A stretch of 40,943 nt of DNA, taken from Thermoproteota archaeon. GTDB taxonomy: Archaea; Korarchaeota; Korarchaeia; Korarchaeales; Korarchaeaceae. Of this stretch, positions 30,914 through 39,526 are shown in pieces. The notes under the pieces were generated by a model that saw nothing but the letters and a program-made list of their open reading frames with translations, was not told the origin of the DNA and searched no databases. The stretch is from NCBI GenBank assembly GCA_003661365.1, contig QMVZ01000001.1, positions 1 to 40,943 on the forward strand, given 5' to 3'. Positions within the stretch are counted from its first letter, which is position 1, and each line of letters starts with the position of its first letter. A program made the position numbers and the translations under genes.

Positions 30914-31416
30914 AAAGAGCTTTGATCTTATATAGCATCCTGTTAAGCCTTATATTCATTTTCTATGGATCGATGGATCTTCTTTGCGGCATTGTTAGAT
31001 GGTTCATGCCTGCACGTGCGCTTCCAGACTTGGTCCAGACCTCATTGAGTTTCGATTTGGGGAGAGGCAGGGTCCCTGCAATTACGCTCGACCCTGGCAT
31101 GGGCCTGAGTCTCCTTGTGATCGGATTCTCCCTCTTATATGGAGGACTTGGCAGCTTGAAAGGGAAGTTAAAGGGTGGAGAGAGCTTTTTCCTGGCGGGA
31201 TCGATTTTAGCGTTAATTCTACTTGTGCTTCAAGTCCTGATATTATTTGCAAACGGAGTAGAAACCTATGCATTAAGGATCGAGGACTTTTCCGGATGGA
31301 CGCCCCTGGAAGATCTCAATGAAGGCCTTGTTCTCGGCCTTCTGGCAATACCAACTTTAAGTTCGTCTGCTAAGAGGCTCAGATCTTTAAGAAAAACTGG
31401 ATACCAAAAAGACTGA
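30910..31416 (+). CDS. Small membrane protein of the feo operon, unknown function
   Basis: A 168-residue protein that I do not recognise. It has about four hydrophobic helices (residues 4-28, 66-82, 92-115 and 140-152) with a loop between the first and second that carries PALP-like and DLGRGRVPA segments, and a basic C-terminal tail. TTG 30910 overlaps the FeoB permease stop by 4 nt, and GGAGGGGTGA lies upstream, so it is translationally coupled to iron uptake. It might modulate FeoB or be an unrelated passenger. Confidence 0.7.
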   Translation: MKRALILYSILLSLIFIFYGSMDLLCGIVRWFMPARALPDLVQTSLSFDLGRGRVPAITLDPGMGLSLLVIGFSLLYGGLGSLKGKLKGGESFFLAGSILALILLVLQVLILFANGVETYALRIEDFSGWTPLEDLNEGLVLGLLAIPTLSSSAKRLRSLRKTGYQKD

Positions 31417-31532
31417 GAGAAAAGCTGCCTTTAACTGCTGTGAGGTAGTCCATCCTCCTTCGCCGCCTTTCAAAAACTAGCTATATCCTAAAGATTTTTA
31501 TTGAGTGTTACTTTTTTGAAGAAAGGTGTTAC

Positions 31533-32870
31533 ATGATTCTCACTAAGGACGCCTTTGGGATAAAAAGCCTAATATTCAGGAAGGCATTCAAGGCTACTTT
31601 CAAGAGACAAAGCCAAGAGATCATCAAAAACCTCTTAAGGGAAGGCTTCGTTGGAAAGGAGGTGGGAATTTACATCCATTTTCCTTTCTGCAGGGGACTT
31701 TGCCCAGCTTGTCCTTATGTTAGGTACCTCTGGGATGATTTATTAGTGAAATCCTATCTAAGGTCCCTTAAGCTTGAAATAAGTGCCTATAGAGATCTAT
31801 TGCAGGACTTGGAGCTTAAAATAACCGAAGTTCATGTTGGAGGAGGCACTCCAAGCTGCCTCGACCCGAAACAGTACAAGGAAATAATCGAGGCCCTTGG
31901 AGAGAGCTTCAGTCTAGAAGGAGCTAGCATAGGGATAGAGGCCAATCCAGAGGATTTAACCGAAGAGAGGATCTATGCCTTGATGGAGGCAGGAGTAAAT
32001 GAATTGAGCTTGGGAGTCCAATCCTTCTTTAGGGAAAACATTAGACTTCTAGGAAGGAGGCACAGCGTGGAGGACTCGATAGATGCAATTGAGAACCTTG
32101 AAGGAGCTGGATTTAGAAGCGTAAACATTGACATGATGTACATGCTTCCAGGTCAGACAATCGAGGACTGGGTTGAGGACCTTAGGATCGCACTAGAGTT
32201 TGAACCAGCCCAGATAACCGCCTATCCTTTGTTAGTAGTCTCTTACAGGCCCATGTATAAGATGATGATGGAAAGGAGGGTTCAGAAGCAACCAAGCATG
32301 AGAGAATTCAAGAAGATGTACTACGAAGCTATTAACACCCTTGAGGAGGCAGGTTATACTCAAGTCAGGTATTATTCGTTCTCCAAGATCCCTTGGGAAT
32401 ATAGCACCGTCGAGAAAGAAATGACTGGCCCCTTACTGGCCTTTGGCCCTGGAGCAATGGGTTTTCCAGGTAAATGCGAGTACATTAACACTTGTTCAGT
32501 TAGGGGGTACGTGAAAAGCTTGTCTAGGGGCAGACTGCCTGTAGCTGGCATAAGAGAGGTTAATAAGGAGGAGAGAGGGATAAGATGGATATCTGAGAGA
32601 TTAAGTGCTTTAGAGCTGAAATTTGAAGGTTTTAAGAACGAGTTTGGGGAGGAGTTCTGGGATTTCGTTAAGAGGACTGGTTTTAGTAAGTCCTTATTCA
32701 TTCAAAGACTATTAGGACACATCAAAATCTATTCTGACAGGATAGAGCTCACTAAGAAAGGGTTATTTTCTAGAAACCTAGGGGGCTGGGCCTTTGTCCT
32801 TTCAGTTCCATGCAGGATAGTAGAAGAGTACCTGAGGACTCCTTGGCCAAGAGAGGTTACTGTTCCATAA
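31533..32870 (+). CDS. HemN/HemW-like radical SAM protein
   Basis: A 445-residue radical SAM protein of the oxygen-independent coproporphyrinogen oxidase group. After IYIHFPFC comes the cluster motif CRGLCPACPY (C-x3-C-x2-C); HemN normally has CxYC here, so the Tyr is replaced by Ala. Further typical segments are VHVGGGTPS, GIEANPED, LSLGVQSF and NIDMMYMLPGQT, and an HemN C-terminal winged domain follows. HemW homologues are heme chaperones rather than oxidases, and the changed motif argues against plain HemN. A GGTG site lies before ATG 31533. It lies between the feo operon and the mevalonate gene and is probably its own unit. Confidence 0.87.
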   Translation: MILTKDAFGIKSLIFRKAFKATFKRQSQEIIKNLLREGFVGKEVGIYIHFPFCRGLCPACPYVRYLWDDLLVKSYLRSLKLEISAYRDLLQDLELKITEVHVGGGTPSCLDPKQYKEIIEALGESFSLEGASIGIEANPEDLTEERIYALMEAGVNELSLGVQSFFRENIRLLGRRHSVEDSIDAIENLEGAGFRSVNIDMMYMLPGQTIEDWVEDLRIALEFEPAQITAYPLLVVSYRPMYKMMMERRVQKQPSMREFKKMYYEAINTLEEAGYTQVRYYSFSKIPWEYSTVEKEMTGPLLAFGPGAMGFPGKCEYINTCSVRGYVKSLSRGRLPVAGIREVNKEERGIRWISERLSALELKFEGFKNEFGEEFWDFVKRTGFSKSLFIQRLLGHIKIYSDRIELTKKGLFSRNLGGWAFVLSVPCRIVEEYLRTPWPREVTVP

Positions 32871-32927
32871 GGTTATAAAAAACAGTTTGCCAACTCAATA
32901 GTAGGCTTCATGCCCTACAATTCCTTG

Positions 32928-34202
32928 TCATGAGCCAGATGAGCCCCTTATTTCCTCCAAAATCTCTTTTGCTCTATCTAATCTTATCTTTTTCTCTCTT
33001 ATCAGCCTCTCAACTACTAGATCTACCTCTTCTGGCTTAGCGCCAGCAGCCATAGCCACGTTTCTTGCGTGAAGTTTCATGTGCCCTGCTTGTATTCCTT
33101 CCGTTGCTAGTGCTCTGATGGCTGCGAAGTTCTGGGCCAGACCTAATGATACCATTACCTGAGCAAGTTCTCTTGCCGATTTTACTCCAAGGATCTTTAG
33201 GCAAAGCTTTGCTATCGGATGAACCCCAGTTATGCCGCCTACGGTTCCAACCGCAATTGGCATCTCCAGATAGCCCTCAAGGTCCCCGTTCTCATTCTTC
33301 CACCACCTAGTTAATGAGGTGTATCTGCCGTTACGTGCGGCATAGGCATGTGCACCGGCCTCGAGCGCTCTAGTATCTTGGCCAGTTGCCCTAGCCAAAG
33401 CAACGATGCCGTTCATAATGCCTTTATTGTGCGTGCATGCTCTGTAAGGATCGTTTGCAGCAAAAGCGTAAGCAGCTATTATTCCATCAACAACCTCCTC
33501 CCCACCAATAGCTTCCTTCTTAAATACGGCTCTAGCCCTAGCTATTCTCCTGTCAGCCAAGTTAGATATGATCCTTAGGTATACCCTCCCTCCAGTAAGT
33601 CTCTCTATTGTAGGAGCAACGGCTTCTGCCATTGTGTTAACGGCATTTGCTCCCATCGCATCTCTAACATCTACTAGGAGATGTGTTATTACCATAGGGC
33701 CTACTTGCGTCTTCAAAATTCTAACTTCTAGATCCTTCGCCCCCCCACCAAGTTTCACTAGGATGGGGTCCTGTTCATTTGCTATCTCTAGAATTTGATC
33801 CTTATTCTCAAGTATGATTCTCTTTGCCTCCTCCGGATCCTTGACGTCTACGAGCTGAACTTGACCAATCATGATTGGTTCTGTCGTCTCTGCGAAGAAA
33901 CCTCCCCCCGGAAGGGCCATTTTAGCCGCGTTGCTTGCAGCTGCGACTACAGAAGGCTCCTCTATTGCCATGGGTATCAAATAATCCTTTCCGTTTATCT
34001 TGAAGTTAACTGCAATCCCTAATGGAAGGGGCCATGTACCTATCACATTCTCTATCATGCGATCTGCAACCTCTAACTCCAAGTTACCTGTCTTGAGGAG
34101 GAGCTCAGCCTCTTCATCTGTTAAATCAGCAAATTCCTTCACAATCTTAACTCTTTCTTCGAGCGGAAGTTTGTAAAATCCCGGAATTCTAGAGGTCTTC
34201 AT
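32928..34202 (-). CDS. mvaA: Hydroxymethylglutaryl-CoA reductase, class II (bacterial/degradative type)
   Basis: A 424-residue HMG-CoA reductase. The class II pattern is clear: IENVIGTWPLPLGIAVNF, IPMAIEEPSVVAAASNAA near the N-terminus with catalytic Glu, then DAMGANAVNTM, the SNLADRR motif and a C-terminal KLHARNVAMAAGA with the catalytic His. In archaea the enzyme makes mevalonate for isoprenoid lipids. Most archaea carry class I; class II is known in Archaeoglobales and Thermoplasmatales and is usually explained by transfer from bacteria. A TATA-like CTTTTAAAATAC lies at 34229-34240, about 30 nt before ATG 34202. Confidence 0.94.
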   Translation of the reverse strand: MKTSRIPGFYKLPLEERVKIVKEFADLTDEEAELLLKTGNLELEVADRMIENVIGTWPLPLGIAVNFKINGKDYLIPMAIEEPSVVAAASNAAKMALPGGGFFAETTEPIMIGQVQLVDVKDPEEAKRIILENKDQILEIANEQDPILVKLGGGAKDLEVRILKTQVGPMVITHLLVDVRDAMGANAVNTMAEAVAPTIERLTGGRVYLRIISNLADRRIARARAVFKKEAIGGEEVVDGIIAAYAFAANDPYRACTHNKGIMNGIVALARATGQDTRALEAGAHAYAARNGRYTSLTRWWKNENGDLEGYLEMPIAVGTVGGITGVHPIAKLCLKILGVKSARELAQVMVSLGLAQNFAAIRALATEGIQAGHMKLHARNVAMAAGAKPEEVDLVVERLIREKKIRLDRAKEILEEIRGSSGS

Positions 34203-34333
34203 ATAAATCGCTGTGGACTCCCGGATGTATTTTAAAAGTTGTGGATTAAAAGTGGAAAATCGTCTTTCTTATAATATCTGAGATATTGGATTGCTTTTAG
34301 CTCTCATTGGATCCTAATAAGATTAGTTAAGTG

Positions 34334-35362
34334 TTATATTGGGATTTCCTTAGCCATCGTAAGCGCAAGAACTGCCATCTTCGCGTAAAGGTTGTTTTCT
34401 GCCTGTTCGTATATTATGGAGTTCGGTCCATCCATGACATCGTCCGTAGCTTCCTCGCCCCTGAAGACGGGTAGCACGTGGGTAACGAAAGCTGGTTTTG
34501 CCATTAAATCGTCTACATGATGTTGTTCAAGCCTCCAGTTCTTGTACTTGTTGTGAATCTCTAGCTCCCTCTCTGGGCCAAATGCAGTGGCTCCAACCTT
34601 CTGAAGTTCCCAAGTTACCCAGCTTCTCGGAAACACAACATTTGCTCCTCTTAGTCCTTCCTCAAAGTCGTGAACTATCTCGAAGGATCCTCCGGCATCT
34701 TCAGCGTTCTTCTTTGCCATTTCAACTACTCTAGGATCTAAATCAAACCCTGGCGGGTGCGCTACTGTTACGTCCATACCAAACCTAGATGCAATGAGCA
34801 CCTCTGATTGGATGCTACAGAGACCCCTTAGCTTGCTTGAATATGCCCAAGTTATGGTGTACTTCTTACCTTGAAGCTCCCCTAGCTTCTCTATGACTGT
34901 CATTATGTCTCCTAGAGCCTGAGTTGGATGATATGTATCGTCCGCCATGTTAATGACCGGAACTTTTGCCACTTCCGCGAACTGCCTCATTATCTTCTGT
35001 CCTTCCCCATACTTGAAGTCTATCGCTTTATCAAGAACTCTGACACCAATTCCATCCCCATATAGGTCGTACATCTTGGCTACATCCTTAACGGCCTCTC
35101 CCGCCCTTATTCTAGTGGTAGTCACATCAATGTAAGGAGCATGCCCACCAAGCAACTCCATTCCTGCCTCAAATGCCCCCCTAGTTCTCGTTGAAGGGGC
35201 ATAGAATATCATGAAGAAGACTTTTCTATCGAGAATCCTTGGAGGTTTCTCTCCCTTTTGTATCAGGGCTTTAAGCTTCTCAGCCAGCTTAATTACCTCA
35301 ACAAGCTCATCAAGAGTCCATTCCTGCGTAGTTATGAGATCTTTCCCATATAATTCGCTCAT
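34334..35362 (-). CDS. YgeW-like carbamoyltransferase (aspartate/ornithine transcarbamylase superfamily)
   Basis: A cytoplasmic transcarbamylase of 342 residues. The carbamoyl-phosphate loop STRTR, the HPTQALGD motif and a C-terminal HVLPVFRGEE region are visible. The segment TWAYSSKLRG, then RFGMDVTVAHPPGFDLDP and GGSFEIVHDFEEGLRGANVV, is close to YgeW of the Escherichia purine/ureido degradation cluster, more than to ornithine or aspartate enzymes. ATG 35362 is preferred (GGAGGT at 8 nt); an upstream ATG at 35377 adds five residues. With the PLP enzyme and the carbamate kinase nearby it probably runs in the carbamoyl-phosphate-forming direction. Confidence 0.87.
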   Translation of the reverse strand: MSELYGKDLITTQEWTLDELVEVIKLAEKLKALIQKGEKPPRILDRKVFFMIFYAPSTRTRGAFEAGMELLGGHAPYIDVTTTRIRAGEAVKDVAKMYDLYGDGIGVRVLDKAIDFKYGEGQKIMRQFAEVAKVPVINMADDTYHPTQALGDIMTVIEKLGELQGKKYTITWAYSSKLRGLCSIQSEVLIASRFGMDVTVAHPPGFDLDPRVVEMAKKNAEDAGGSFEIVHDFEEGLRGANVVFPRSWVTWELQKVGATAFGPERELEIHNKYKNWRLEQHHVDDLMAKPAFVTHVLPVFRGEEATDDVMDGPNSIIYEQAENNLYAKMAVLALTMAKEIPI

Positions 35363-35432
35363 ACAAAATACCTCCACACTCGCATTATCTCTAGAAAATC
35401 GGGCTTACTCTTAATATTATGCTAACATCTTC

Positions 35433-36686
35433 TTAGGCCCCAAGTTCCCTCAAATAAGAATCTACAACCTCTATCTTTGGTTCAATTACTGGTGGAAGTC
35501 CCATGTGCTCAGATACTACCTCGGGATCCTTTAGTCCGCTTCCAGTGATCTCCACGACTACGAGGTCTCCGCTATCAACGACTCCCCTCTCCAACAGCTT
35601 TATCAATCCAGCTAACGATGCAACCCCAGAAGGCTCGGCAAAGATCCCTTCTTCCTTAGCCAGCATCTTTTGTGCTTCTAGTATCTCCTCATTTGTTACA
35701 GACACTGCTGTTCCTTCAGATTCTCTTATAGCCCTCAGTGCCGCATCACCATCCCAAGGAAATGGGTCTTCGAGTCCTGTAGCTATGGTCTCAGGCTTAC
35801 CCCACGGCTCTATCTCAAATGGACCTTTTCCTTGCTCATGGGCCCTTACTAAAGGAGCACAGCCAGTTGACTGCACTGCAACTATCTTTGGAAGGGAGCT
35901 TATGAAGCCTAGGTTTTTGAACTCCTTGAAGCCCTTCCAGTTCCCTGCGAGCAGACCACCACCTCCAACTGGAATGAACAACCAGTCTGGAGCTTCCCAG
36001 TTAAGTTGTTCGCATACTTCATAAGCCATCGTCTTATTTCCCTCGAACTGATAGGGGTTGAAAGGTCCAAAGCTAGGACAGGGATACCACCCGTATTTCC
36101 TGCTTGTTTCTAGCATCATCTTTACCGTTGGATCCTCTTCCTCCCCCCACCTTAACCTCACAACTTTTGCCCCGTATAGCATCAGTTGAGCAACCTTCCC
36201 AGCCCCAGCAAAATGCGGAACGAATGTAACGCAATCTATGTTTGCCTTTGCACAGAAAGCTGCTAGAGCCGCTGCAGCATTTCCTGAAGATGCTATCACT
36301 GCAGTTTTTACACCAAATTCGATGCCCTTTGCTACTCCAACGCTCATAGGCCTGTCCTTGAACGACCAAGTCGGATTTCTGGTCTCGTCCTTTGCATATA
36401 GATTTCTAAGGCCTATTGCACGCCCAAGATCTTCACATTTAATCAAAGGAGTATTTCCCTCGCCCAAATCTACAACCCTAGTCCCTTCTTTTATTGGCAG
36501 AAGTTCCCTGTACTTCCAAGTTCCTCCTTTCCTCCTGACAAGTTCATCTTTAGTCAGCACACTCGATATTGCGTCGTAATCATAATAGATATCCAGCCTG
36601 CCGTCCAGCTTGCTGCAGTAGAAAACCTTCTCATCGGGATCATGCTCTTCTCCACATCTAGCACATTTCAACTTTTCAACGAACAT
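35433..36686 (-). CDS. Threonine-synthase-like PLP enzyme (fold type II)
   Basis: A 417-residue PLP enzyme with an N-terminal zinc-ribbon-like CARCGEEHDPDEKVFYC. The PLP lysine is in TWSFKDRP, the phosphate loop is SSGNAAAALAAF and VGGGGLLAG is also conserved, as in threonine synthase. Given the neighbours (YgeW-like transcarbamylase, carbamate kinase), an alternative role as an ammonia-lyase, by analogy with diaminopropionate ammonia-lyase YgeX, which has the same fold, should be considered. ATG 36686 follows GAGGAGAG; an earlier ATG at 36710 adds eight residues. A TATA-like element lies at 36712-36722 in the 80-bp divergent promoter region. Confidence 0.85.
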   Translation of the reverse strand: MFVEKLKCARCGEEHDPDEKVFYCSKLDGRLDIYYDYDAISSVLTKDELVRRKGGTWKYRELLPIKEGTRVVDLGEGNTPLIKCEDLGRAIGLRNLYAKDETRNPTWSFKDRPMSVGVAKGIEFGVKTAVIASSGNAAAALAAFCAKANIDCVTFVPHFAGAGKVAQLMLYGAKVVRLRWGEEEDPTVKMMLETSRKYGWYPCPSFGPFNPYQFEGNKTMAYEVCEQLNWEAPDWLFIPVGGGGLLAGNWKGFKEFKNLGFISSLPKIVAVQSTGCAPLVRAHEQGKGPFEIEPWGKPETIATGLEDPFPWDGDAALRAIRESEGTAVSVTNEEILEAQKMLAKEEGIFAEPSGVASLAGLIKLLERGVVDSGDLVVVEITGSGLKDPEVVSEHMGLPPVIEPKIEVVDSYLRELGA

Positions 36687-36791
36687 CTCTCCTCTCACAA
36701 TGATTGACAAACTTTTAATTTATGATTGAGATGCGACTCTGTTCTCAAGATCTTCGGGAGCAAACCAATGATTTCACAGGAGGGAAAACCT

Positions 36792-37748
36792 ATGAAAGGT
36801 AAAAGATTGCTAATAGCATTGGGAGGAAATGCGATAAAGCAGGCTCATGAAAGGGGGACTTACGAGGAGCAGTTGAAAAACATCGACATAACATGCACCC
36901 ATATAGTGGAGATCATAAAGAGAGGGTATAGAGTGGCTATAACCCATGGCAACGGTCCTCAGGTCGGTGCTTTGTTAATTCAGCAAGAAGAGGCCGCAGA
37001 GCGTGTGCCACCGCAGCCTATGGATGTATGTGGTGCGATGACCCAAGGTCAAATAGGTTACATGCTACAGCAGACCCTACAAAACAAGCTGAAGGCACTA
37101 GGGTTGAAAGTGCCCGTCGCCACGGTCGTGACTCAAGTCCTCGTGAACAAGGACGATCCTGACTTCCAAGACCCACATAAGCCAGTAGGACCTTTCTACG
37201 ATTACGAGACAGCCACGAAGTACCAGAAGGAGAAGGGTTACTTCATTAGAAAGGTGAAGCCCAATGGTGAGAAACCCTACAGGAGGGTTGTTCCCTCTCC
37301 AGACCCTATTAGGACTATAGAAGCGGAGCCCATAAAACTACTTTATGACAATGGAGTGGTGGTAATAGCATCTGGCGGTGGAGGAATTCCTGTAATCGAC
37401 GATAACGGAATGTTGAAAGGTGTAGAAGCAGTCATTGACAAGGATCTAGCAGGAGAGAGAATGGCAGAGGTTATAGGCGCAGAGATATTCATGATACTAA
37501 CCGACGTGGAGAAGGTAAAGTTGAATTATGGTAAGCCAAATGAGAAGGATATAGACAGGATGACGGTATCCGAAGCCAAGAAGTACCTTGAGGAGGGGCA
37601 TTTCCTACCAGGAAGCATGGGACCAAAGGTTAAGGCTTGCATAAGGTTCATAGAGGAAGCCCATGGTGAGAAAGCAATAATCACATCGCTAAACAAGGCT
37701 GTAGAGGCATTAGAAGGTAAAACAGGAACAGTAATAGTTCCAGATTAA
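36792..37748 (+). CDS. arcC: Carbamate kinase
   Basis: A 318-residue carbamate kinase, which makes ATP from carbamoyl phosphate and ADP. Motifs are ALGGNAIKQ, THGNGPQVGALL, ASGGGGIPVI, LTDVEKVKLNYG and the LPGSMGPKV loop. ATG 36792 is the likely start, since AGGAGGG lies 7 nt before it; a frame back to 36726 would add 22 residues that do not match the family. It diverges from the threonine-synthase-like gene and overlaps the end of the ferredoxin gene by 4 nt (convergent). In this setting it is the energy-conserving step of carbamoyl-compound breakdown. Confidence 0.94.
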   Translation: MKGKRLLIALGGNAIKQAHERGTYEEQLKNIDITCTHIVEIIKRGYRVAITHGNGPQVGALLIQQEEAAERVPPQPMDVCGAMTQGQIGYMLQQTLQNKLKALGLKVPVATVVTQVLVNKDDPDFQDPHKPVGPFYDYETATKYQKEKGYFIRKVKPNGEKPYRRVVPSPDPIRTIEAEPIKLLYDNGVVVIASGGGGIPVIDDNGMLKGVEAVIDKDLAGERMAEVIGAEIFMILTDVEKVKLNYGKPNEKDIDRMTVSEAKKYLEEGHFLPGSMGPKVKACIRFIEEAHGEKAIITSLNKAVEALEGKTGTVIVPD

Positions 37749-38143
37749 TCCAAGTCCTCAACAACCTTGAGGCACTCAGCTGGACACCACTCAATGCAGG
37801 CCCCACATAGGGTACACTTTATCGCTACTCTTCTAGTGGGATGTATCTTTATTGCTCCATATGGACAAGCATTTAGACAAGCAGCACAACCGTCGCACTT
37901 ATCTGCGTTAACCATTATGACGCCCCTTGAGTCTCGATATATGGCTTCTCTTTGGCAGGCCTTCATGCACATGGCATCTTCGCAATTCCTACACGCAATA
38001 AGTATATCCAGGTGATCTTGAGTTATTGCCCCGATACGCGCCCTGTTCGGATCCAATACCTTATCGAAAGTAAAAGAGCAGGCTAGTACGCAAAGTTTGC
38101 ATCCAGAACACTCGAGAGGATCTGCATATATGTATTTAGGCAA
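37745..38143 (-). CDS. HycB-like ferredoxin with four [4Fe-4S] motifs
   Basis: A 132-residue polyferredoxin. Sixteen Cys form four motifs at residues 12-22, 51-63, 83-93 and 110-120 (ECSGCKLCVLAC, CRNCEDAMCMKAC, CDGCAACLNAC, CTLCGACIEWC), the layout of electron-transfer subunits such as HycB or the small partner of aldehyde ferredoxin oxidoreductase. A partner catalytic gene is not in this window. It starts with TTG 38143. It is convergent with the carbamate kinase gene, so its role in that pathway is uncertain. Confidence 0.9.
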   Translation of the reverse strand: MPKYIYADPLECSGCKLCVLACSFTFDKVLDPNRARIGAITQDHLDILIACRNCEDAMCMKACQREAIYRDSRGVIMVNADKCDGCAACLNACPYGAIKIHPTRRVAIKCTLCGACIEWCPAECLKVVEDLD

Positions 38144-38360
38144 CTAAACACCTCATAACACCGAACTTCAACTTTTGGCTAGCGGAGCAAATGTATACCT
38201 GTATCCAGTTTGGGATTTCCTGTGATAATATTACGCGAATTTGTTGCCGTTAATTCGTAAAAAACCTCCTCATTGGAAGCTCTGCTTAATCCTTCAATTG
38301 CTTCTTGATTCCGATGTAATATAATTCAATATTTTTAACTCCAGATTAAGGAAACAACCG

Positions 38361-39524
38361 ATGCCAATGAAATTCCCGGTATACTTAGACAACATGAGAG
38401 CGACCAAAGTCGATCCTCTGGTTATTGAAGAGATGGTAAAGTACATGCAGGAGATCTATGCAGCTCCTGGAGGAGAGTTTGGTCATAGCATGGAAGAAGA
38501 GGCTGCAGAAGCATTAGAAAAGGCAAGACAGAAGATAGCAAGGAAAATAGGGGCGAAGCCAGAGGAAATAGTCTTCACATCTGGTAGAGTGGAGAGCAAC
38601 AACCTTGCAATCAAAGGCACCGTTCTGGCATCTGGAAAAAAGGGAAAAGTCATTTCATCAAGAATAGAGGAAAGTTCCGTGTTGAGGAGCTTGGAAAGCC
38701 TTGGAAAGATGGGTTTTAACCCGATGTTGGCTCCTGTAGATTCCGAGGGATTTGTAAAGCAGGAGAACCTTTCAGAAATGTTATCTGGAGCTATTCTAGG
38801 CTCAATTCAATTTGTAAATCCTGAAATCGGAACAATTCAAGATTTGAAGGCCATAGGAGATCTTTTCGAAGAAAAGAATGTAATATTTCACAGCGACGCC
38901 TCTTGGGGATTCTGTAAGGTAGATATCGACGTTAGGAAGATAAATGTTGACCTTCTAACCCTTTCATCAGGGCTAATTCACGGCCCCAAAGGGGTGGGTG
39001 CCCTGTATGTAAGAGAAGGTATCAAGCTCCAGCCCCTATTTGATGGAGCTCCAAGGGAGTTCGGTTTAAGACCTGGGATGGAAGACGTGCCAAGCATAGT
39101 GGGTTTTGCCAAGGCAGTTGAACTGATAACAGAAGAGGACATTGCCCGTATGAAGAGATTAAGGGACAAACTGATGGATATTCTCTTAGAGATCCCAGAT
39201 ACAAAGCTAAATGGTCCTAAAGGGGACAGAAGAGTTTGCAATAACGTAAATGTCTCCTTCTTTGGAGTTGAAGGTGAGACAATACTTTTGAAGGCCAGCA
39301 TGAAGAACTTGTTCTTAAATACTGGTTCAGCTTGTTACAGCAGAGAACTTCTGCCTAGCCACGTGATATTAGCTACTGGAGGCTCGTTTGAGCAGTCCCA
39401 TGGCTCGGTAACCCTAGGCCTCAGTAAATGGACAACTGAGCAGGAGATATTTTATGCCAAGGAAGTTTTGGAGGAAATAGTAAGGGAAATGAGAAGCATC
39501 AGTCCACTCTATCGGAGGTCTTAA
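38361..39524 (+). CDS. iscS: Cysteine desulfurase (IscS/NifS) homologue lacking the PLP lysine
   Basis: A 387-residue class V aminotransferase fold closely following IscS, including IVFTSGRVESNNLAIKG, HSDASWGF with the PLP Asp (D179) and NTGSACYS with the sulfur-carrying Cys (C325). The expected SxHKxxGPKG motif reads SSGLIHGPKG, so the Schiff-base lysine is Leu205 and the His before it is Gly204. The PLP-stacking His of EHKAVL is Glu104 in EESSVL, and RSGT is RPGM. It therefore cannot make the normal PLP aldimine. Archaeoglobus fulgidus IscS is a known precedent that also lacks this lysine and still works as a scaffold partner of IscU. It is 2 nt upstream of the IscU gene. Confidence 0.9.
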   Translation: MPMKFPVYLDNMRATKVDPLVIEEMVKYMQEIYAAPGGEFGHSMEEEAAEALEKARQKIARKIGAKPEEIVFTSGRVESNNLAIKGTVLASGKKGKVISSRIEESSVLRSLESLGKMGFNPMLAPVDSEGFVKQENLSEMLSGAILGSIQFVNPEIGTIQDLKAIGDLFEEKNVIFHSDASWGFCKVDIDVRKINVDLLTLSSGLIHGPKGVGALYVREGIKLQPLFDGAPREFGLRPGMEDVPSIVGFAKAVELITEEDIARMKRLRDKLMDILLEIPDTKLNGPKGDRRVCNNVNVSFFGVEGETILLKASMKNLFLNTGSACYSRELLPSHVILATGGSFEQSHGSVTLGLSKWTTEQEIFYAKEVLEEIVREMRSISPLYRRS

Positions 39525-39526
39525 AC

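Noticed and set aside
35503..36024. A 173-codon plus-strand frame inside the threonine-synthase-like gene
   Set aside because: Antisense shadow of a conserved gene; Ser/Pro-rich product without motifs.
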